Part shown: positions 8,201-14,341 of the stretch, piece after piece
How positions within the stretch are numbered: the first letter of the stretch is position 1
How the letters are laid out: each line of letters opens with the position of its first letter
From: Phycisphaerae bacterium
GTDB taxonomy: Bacteria; Planctomycetota; Phycisphaerae; UBA1845; UTPLA1
Direction: 5' to 3'
Length of the DNA: 14,341 nucleotides
Assembly (NCBI GenBank): GCA_016935885.1
Contig: JAFGQA010000149.1
Location: 1 to 14,341, forward strand
The notes under the pieces: generated by a model
Database searches by the model: none
What the model was told of the DNA's origin: nothing
What the model saw: only the letters and a program-made list of their open reading frames with translations
Made by a program: the position numbers and the translations under genes

Positions 8201-8318
8201 ACAGGTGCAGCGTGGACGGATGCCCATGCCGGATGGACTTCTCCCGCGCCGCCGCCTTGTTGATCGCCTCCAGCGGCAAGGCCACTTCAATCAGCTTCTT
8301 GCGGTACGATGCGGTCAT
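5214..8318 (-). CDS. DUF1156 family DNA methyltransferase with repeat-derived inserts
   Basis: This is a 1034-residue S-adenosylmethionine-dependent DNA methylase of the Hma/DUF1156 type, expected to modify host DNA and so mark self. The N-terminus (residues 6-60, RKKLIEVALPLEAIN to LHLWWARRPLAACR) is the DUF1156 signature. Motif I, DPFCGGGSIPLEA, is at 213-225, followed by SDLNPV at 235-240. The catalytic motif IV, DPPYYD, is at 623-628, and STGWETMLEGLIRAGF follows downstream. Motif I precedes motif IV, as in amino-methyltransferases of the N6-adenine or N4-cytosine kind. The protein ends in QAELF, a normal-looking terminus. Two stretches look foreign: about residues 133-173 and 924-940, both translated from degenerate heptamer repeats (SGDRRQKT, ESGDRKQKT). 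They keep the frame and interrupt no motif. The middle of the gene has lower GC than the ends. Start and stop overlap the upstream nuclease gene by four bases (ATGA). Confidence 0.93.
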   Translation of the reverse strand: MTASYRKKLIEVALPLEAINKAAAREKSIRHGHPSTLHLWWARRPLAACRAVLFASLVDDPDSDPAYHKADGTVDEERAGEKRAELFDLIEELVQWENSNNPTVINAARAEIARCVASRKLETGELKKDVVVYEKSGDRRQKTGGGRETGDSHSDSCILSSGSSAHGSAPAGPKTPRSWGPPDKTIAWDMVTMNARPEAVNAFLAEHAPPVLDPFCGGGSIPLEAQRLGLRAYGSDLNPVPVLITKALIEIPPKFAGKPPVNPKSDQKMAWHGAEGLAEDVRYYGKWIRDEAEKRIGHLYPKVKITKEMAKDRPDLKLYVDGEFAVIAWLWARTVPSPNPACAEAHVPLFRNFWLSTRPGSETWVEPIINCDKRSYSLVVRRGKPAAGFDADRGTVDRKGGRCLLTGVSMPFTHIRAEACAGHMKERLVAMVIDTGRERIYLSPIPEHETAVLSARPSWRPDGEMPKKHRNFQPPVYGMNTFGDLFTSRQLSALGTFAELVEAARQRVTTDSKSSLGMEYADAIATYLAFCVDKNTLTNCTQATWQNNPDRLTQAFGRQALAMTWNYAEANPFSDAGGGFGLTPGSIAEVLERVPENAPMGHAEQRDATAPTPLVPSALVCTDPPYYDNIAYAELSDFFYSWMRKAIGHVYRSLFATVQTPKTQELVAAPYRHGGSKEKAKSFFEAGLGTVFSRMYQFHVHDCPLPIYYAFKQTETENGHDDEQAEAATASTGWETMLEGLIRAGFAVTGTWPVRTELVANLKKNISALASSVLLTCRQRSDSALATRREFLNALKRELPEALRNLQRGSIAPVDLAQAAIGPGMAVFTRYSKVMETDGSAMTVRTALGLINQALDEVLAEQEGEFDADTRWALAWFEQFGMEEGQFGVAETLSKAKNTAVNGLVEAGVVKARAGKVRLLKREELGGQESGDRKQKTEWDPSKDSRFTVWEATQYLIRALDKEGESGAAALLRKLGGTAEIARDLAYRLYTICERKKWADEALAYNGLVIAWPELTKLAMAAPAERKPTQAELF
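5504..5538 (-). repeat. Heptamer repeat block R3, in frame in the methylase
   Basis: Five 7-base units are read on the minus strand: GCAGGA (short by one base), GTCAGGA, GACAGGA, AACAGAA and GACAGAA, ending in T. They are translated in the methylase frame as QESGDRKQKTE (about residues 927-937). The residues on either side (LKREEL before, WDPSKDSRFTVWEATQ after) look like continuous family sequence, so the block reads as an insertion of about 12 residues. Confidence 0.8.
7835..7917. repeat. Inverted pair of heptamer blocks R4a/R4b, no cargo
   Basis: R4a (7835-7861, plus orientation) and R4b (7885-7917, minus orientation) are inverted copies of the same repeat. Arms 7837-7861 and 7893-7917 match at 20 of 25 positions around a 31-base loop, so RNA or single-stranded DNA could fold into a long hairpin. 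The pair lies in frame in the methylase gene, between VVYEK and GPPDKTIAWDMV. It resembles the ends of the four-helix-bundle cassette with the gene removed. Confidence 0.75.
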
Positions 8319-9429
8319 TTCTTGCGGCCCTTTCGAGGCTTGCCCCGCCGGGTGCCCGGCTTCGGCGGTTCGATCGCCGGGCGAGCGGTCTCGGCCGCGG
8401 CCAGTTCATAGAACTCGTGAAGCTTGGCTTGCAGGAGCTTCCTGGCGGGCAAACGGGTCTGGTACTCGGCGACGAGCGTCGGCGAAACGGCCCGGCTCAA
8501 GGCGTATTCGACAACTTCGCGGTCCTTGGTCGCGCACAAGAGCACGCCGATCGACGGACGCTCGTGCGGCTTCTTCACGTCGCGATCCAGGGCTTCCAGG
8601 TAGAATTCCAGCTTGCCCAGGTGCTCGGGCTGGAACTCCTCGACCTTCAGCTCGATGCCCACGAGGCAATTGAGGCCGCGGTGAAAGAACAGGAGATCGA
8701 TGGCGAAGTCGCGGCCGCCGACCTGAACTCCGTACTCGGTGCCGATGAAGCAGAAGTCCCGGCCCAACTCGATCAGGAATTGCTTCAGCTTCTCGACCAG
8801 GGCATGCTGAAGGTCCGACTCGGAATGATCGGGCGGGAGATCGAGGAACTCGACCACGTAGCTGTCCTTGAACACCTCGCCAGCGCCGGGGTGCAATTCT
8901 CTCAACGCCGTTGATAGTTTTGGGGGCGACAGGACGGTCCGCTCGAAGAGGGCGCCGTTCAGTTGACGCTCCAGTTCCCGCTTGCCCCATCGCTCGCGCA
9001 AGGCCATGCGCAGGTAGAACTCGCGCTCTTCGTCGCGCTTGCTGCGACTCATGATGAGCAGGTTGTGCGTCCAGGACAATTCTCGCACCAGTGGTGCGAG
9101 TTTTGGCAGACCGCGGTAGGTCTCGAAAAACTGCATCATCCGCCAGAGATTGCTGGCCGAAAAGCCTCTCGCATTGGGCTGACGCCGGTTGATGTGGTCG
9201 GCCAGTTCCTCGACGGTGCCCTGCCCCCAGCCGTCGGCCGCGACGCGCTTGCTGATGCGCTCGCCAATCTGCCAGTACAGGTCAATCAGCACGGTGTTGA
9301 CGGCCGACATGGCCCGCGACCGGGCGGCGTCGATCAGGCGGATAATCTCCTCGAAGTCGGCGGATGGTGCCGGAATCGCGGTCGCTCGCCGAGCCAGATC
9401 TCGCTGTTTTGGCTTCCTGGTCGATCTGC

Positions 9430-9433
<4 letters not shown>
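8315..9433 (-). CDS. DUF1016/YhcG family PD-(D/E)XK nuclease
   Basis: This 372-residue protein has the standard two-domain layout. Residues 25-165 form the DUF1016 N-terminal domain (IDLYWQIGERI at 50-60, GFSASNLWRMMQFFETY at 90-106, LSWTHNLLIMSR at 119-130). Residues 190-340 form the YhcG nuclease domain. The PD-(D/E)XK core is visible as FAIDLLFFHR, with D246, and IELKVEEF, with E261 and K263; the following KLEFYLEALD is also typical. Family members are predicted DNA nucleases found in defence islands and beside restriction-modification genes. The basic tail (last 15 residues, RRGKPRKGRKK) probably helps to bind nucleic acid. The ATG at 9433 overlaps the helicase stop by ATGA, and its own stop overlaps the methylase start the same way, so the three genes are translationally coupled. 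It may be the DNA-cutting component of this locus; many DUF1016 proteins also occur alone. Confidence 0.93.
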
Positions 9434-12933
<3,500 letters not shown>

Positions 12934-13011
12934 AGGAGTCCACCGCGTCATGTATCCCGCTTCACTGCGGGTCCGACCATCCACCCCACGGCAGGACGGC
13001 CATTTTCGGCA

Positions 13012-13158
13012 TCATCGTTTCTTCTTCGATCCGCCGCCCGCGCTTCGCTTCCTTGAACCGGTCCCGAGATGCCGAAGGAGTTCTTCGAGCTCCTTCTTGA
13101 GATACAGCCGATACCGCGCGACGGGGTACCGCCACGTCGTCGCCGGCCAACGAATCAT
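13012..13158 (-). CDS. Possible small basic protein, first gene of the operon
   Basis: A 48-residue ORF with ATG at 13158 and a preceding in-frame GTG. The sequence has a Trp/Tyr/Arg-rich start (MIRWPATTWRYPVARYR), an amphipathic leucine helix (LYLKKELEELLRHLG, about 18-32) and a basic Gly/Lys tail ending KKKR. I do not recognise it. Coding is supported by G or C at the third position in 33 of 47 codons and by its place about 41 bases downstream of a good promoter. There is no clear ribosome binding site. Its TGA overlaps the ATG of a 17-codon ORF (13015-12962) that leads toward the helicase gene. It may be a small DNA-binding or regulatory subunit, or not a gene at all. Confidence 0.4.
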   Translation of the reverse strand: MIRWPATTWRYPVARYRLYLKKELEELLRHLGTGSRKRSAGGGSKKKR

Positions 13159-13205
13159 CACTGAGCCGATTCATCGCTGTTGCTCTACTGGAACTGATAC
13201 AGCAG

Positions 13206-13234
13206 ATTATCCAACACTTGCCTATCTCTGTCCA
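13206..13234 (-). promoter_or_regulatory. Sigma-70-type promoter for the defence operon
   Basis: On the minus strand the -35 box TGGACA (13229-13234) and the -10 box GATAAT (13206-13211) each match consensus at five of six positions and are exactly 17 bases apart. The predicted transcript start is near 13199, about 41 bases before the small ORF and 266 before the helicase ATG. It is the best such pair I found in the AT-richer intergenic region, and no later gap in the gene run is long enough to need another promoter. Confidence 0.55.
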
Positions 13235-13409
13235 GCTAAAAAGAGGCCCTAAGCCTTTGTCACAGCGAGAGCTTGCGGCAGTGCATCTTTGTTCCGCCCA
13301 CAATGGGCGAAGGGCTCCCCAATAAGTCCAGCATCTCATCGCCGTACCGTCAGGCAGGCTCAACCCGCAGCACGAACTCGATGGTGCGATCTCACTCCCG
13401 ACACGGCCC

Positions 13410-13428
13410 ACCCCCAACCAACGGGGGT
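13410..13428 (-). terminator. Small GC hairpin at the end of the upstream gene
   Basis: A six-base-pair stem (ACCCCC with GGGGGT) closes a seven-base loop and overlaps the stop codon of the upstream gene by one base. No clear T-run follows on the minus strand, so it is at most a weak intrinsic terminator. It marks the boundary between the upstream gene and the defence operon. Confidence 0.35.
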
Positions 13429-14192
13429 TAAACCGGTTGCGGTCGAATCAGCGGACAATCCGGTGGCTCACAGCCGGCGATCTCGCGAAACATCGCTCCG
13501 TTGACCATGTGGACACAAACCTGCCCGAAGTTCGACAGATCCCAGGTCTCGGTGCCGTACGGGTCCGGCTGGATCTGCTTTCGTATCTGCCCTCTCGTTG
13601 TGAGGGTCATTTCACAACCCCTGCCGCCACAGTCCCTGCTTGTGAGCCTGCCTTTCCGCACCACGCGATCACGAAACCGCCCCGGCCTCGGCTCCAGCAC
13701 CGTCAGCCGGAGGCTATCCAACCCTCTCCAACTGACAGACCGGGCTTCATCAGGGTCTTCCGTCCTTGGTGGCATGGCTGCGAACTGCCTGACCAAGCCG
13801 TCGGCGGTGCTGAAACCGACCAAGGCGGATTGGGGCGGGCAGACCAGATAATCCTGCGGGTCGCTTGTCAGATGATTGCCCAACGGCTTGCCGGTCAGGG
13901 CATTGACGCCGCCCACAGCAATCCGAACAGCATTTGGCTTCCACGGCCGAGCCGAGAAACTGATCCACATCGCCTCATGGGGATGGATGGGTATGAACAC
14001 ACTAGGGCAAGCCCGCCATGACTTAGGAACACGCTCGATGTGGTCCTCGACTCGGAAGATGGGGAACGGCTCCAGATCCACTGACAGCGGATGCTCCTGT
14101 CCATCAGCCGGAATACGTAGGGTCCGCATGAACCGCACAGTCATGCTTGCACCGAAGTGAATCTCGTCGCGTGTGATTTCGACATCAAGCAT
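13428..14192 (-). CDS. Conserved protein of unknown function
   Basis: This 254-residue protein has blocks I associate with a widespread uncharacterised bacterial family, common in actinobacteria: RTLRIPADGQEHPL (23-36), HEAMWISF (72-79), AVRIAVGGVNALTGKP (88-103), PQDYLVCPPQ (112-121), GLVRQFAAMP (132-141), DPYGTETWD (210-218) and FREIAGCEPP (235-244). No catalytic motif, signal peptide or membrane segment is visible. From memory, relatives continue past the PP motif into a short aromatic tail; here the protein stops about ten residues after it, so the end may be shortened. The ATG at 14192 has GGAGG eight bases upstream, which makes it a better start than the in-frame TTG at 14216. A hairpin and then a promoter separate it from the defence operon, so it is probably an independent transcript, though it could be a further module of the same island. 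Confidence 0.85.
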   Translation of the reverse strand: MLDVEITRDEIHFGASMTVRFMRTLRIPADGQEHPLSVDLEPFPIFRVEDHIERVPKSWRACPSVFIPIHPHEAMWISFSARPWKPNAVRIAVGGVNALTGKPLGNHLTSDPQDYLVCPPQSALVGFSTADGLVRQFAAMPPRTEDPDEARSVSWRGLDSLRLTVLEPRPGRFRDRVVRKGRLTSRDCGGRGCEMTLTTRGQIRKQIQPDPYGTETWDLSNFGQVCVHMVNGAMFREIAGCEPPDCPLIRPQPV

Positions 14193-14200
14193 CGTTGAAT

Positions 14201-14205
14201 CCTCC
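14201..14205 (-). promoter_or_regulatory. Ribosome binding site deciding the 14192 start
   Basis: GGAGG on the minus strand lies eight bases before the ATG at 14192. It is the strongest Shine-Dalgarno match in the window, and it lies inside the coding stretch that the longer TTG start would need. Confidence 0.75.
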
Positions 14206-14231
14206 GCCTGCCCCAATCAGCATCAAATGAA

Positions 14232-14272
14232 GCCCGCCTCGGCGAAGCCTGGGCGGCTCCAGCCGGGCGGGC
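14232..14272. repeat. GC-rich inverted repeat upstream of the conserved gene
   Basis: GCCCGCC (14232-14238) and GGCGGGC (14266-14272) are inverted arms around a GC-rich interior that has further short complementary pieces (CTGG and CCAG). It could be a transcription terminator of a gene beyond the window, a REP-like element or a leader structure. The rest of 14193-14341 holds no convincing gene; a TTGACA hexamer (minus strand, 14294-14299) has no matching -10 box. Confidence 0.35.
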
Positions 14273-14341
14273 GGGTCCATGGCGAAGGGAGAATGTCAAC
14301 AGCAGCCAACCAGTGACCGATCAGAACCATGGACCCAAGCC

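Noticed and set aside
12934..12984. Longer helicase start at GTG 12984
   Set aside because: The extra residues (MDGRTRSEAGYMTRW) have no family-like character and no good ribosome binding site. The conserved N-terminus begins at MARLEDLT.
12962..13417. 151-codon minus-strand frame upstream of the helicase
   Set aside because: The translation has skewed composition (many Cys, Ser and Arg) and no recognisable block. It crosses the predicted promoter, and a different frame of the same stretch has better third-position GC.
14193..14341. Divergent plus-strand gene starting near 14330
   Set aside because: Only a few codons remain before the window ends and no ribosome binding site is visible, so it cannot be supported.

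Overview
All convincing genes lie on the minus strand, so transcription runs from high to low coordinates. Most of the window has about 60% GC. I see no rRNA, tRNA or CRISPR array, and no taxonomic marker gene. The degenerate 7-bp repeats and the four-helix-bundle gene they flank are features I associate with Planctomycetota and similar environmental lineages, but that is a weak guess at the host.

Layout, read in the direction of transcription: (1) 14192-13428, a stand-alone conserved protein of unknown function with a strong ribosome binding site and a small hairpin at its end. (2) 13427-13159, an intergenic region with a good sigma-70-type promoter (TGGACA, 17 bp, GATAAT). (3) A long operon-like run: a small 48-codon basic ORF; a large SNF2/DEAH-type helicase with a C-terminal DUF3883 domain; a DUF1016/YhcG PD-(D/E)XK nuclease; a DUF1156 DNA methyltransferase; a small four-helix-bundle (23S rRNA IVP family) gene; a DUF499 ATPase with an N-terminal Swt1-like HEPN domain; a HEPN-domain protein; and an unrecognised gene cut by the window edge. 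The helicase, nuclease and methylase genes join by ATGA start/stop overlaps, and the later genes are separated by 4 to 36 bases.

The helicase, DUF1156 methylase and DUF499 ATPase are the core of the anti-phage locus type catalogued as Hma (helicase-methylase-ATPase). I recall that assignment and have not searched it. The likely logic is that the methylase marks self DNA, while the helicase, ATPase and nuclease recognise and attack unmodified DNA. The two RX4H HEPN domains could add RNA cleavage. The HEPN gene and the truncated gene at the far end are the least explained parts and could be accessory effectors.

A second layer lies on top of the operon. A degenerate heptamer repeat (roughly GWCAGRA) occurs in five blocks. 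Two blocks are inverted with respect to each other and bracket the four-helix-bundle gene, supplying its ribosome binding site, start and stop. Two more form an inverted pair with no gene between them, inside the methylase reading frame. The fifth is a single in-frame block near the methylase C-terminus. This looks like a small repeat-based mobile or expanding element that has colonised a defence operon without breaking it. The middle of the methylase (about 5940-7300) also has clearly lower GC than its two ends, as if the catalytic or target-recognition part had been exchanged.
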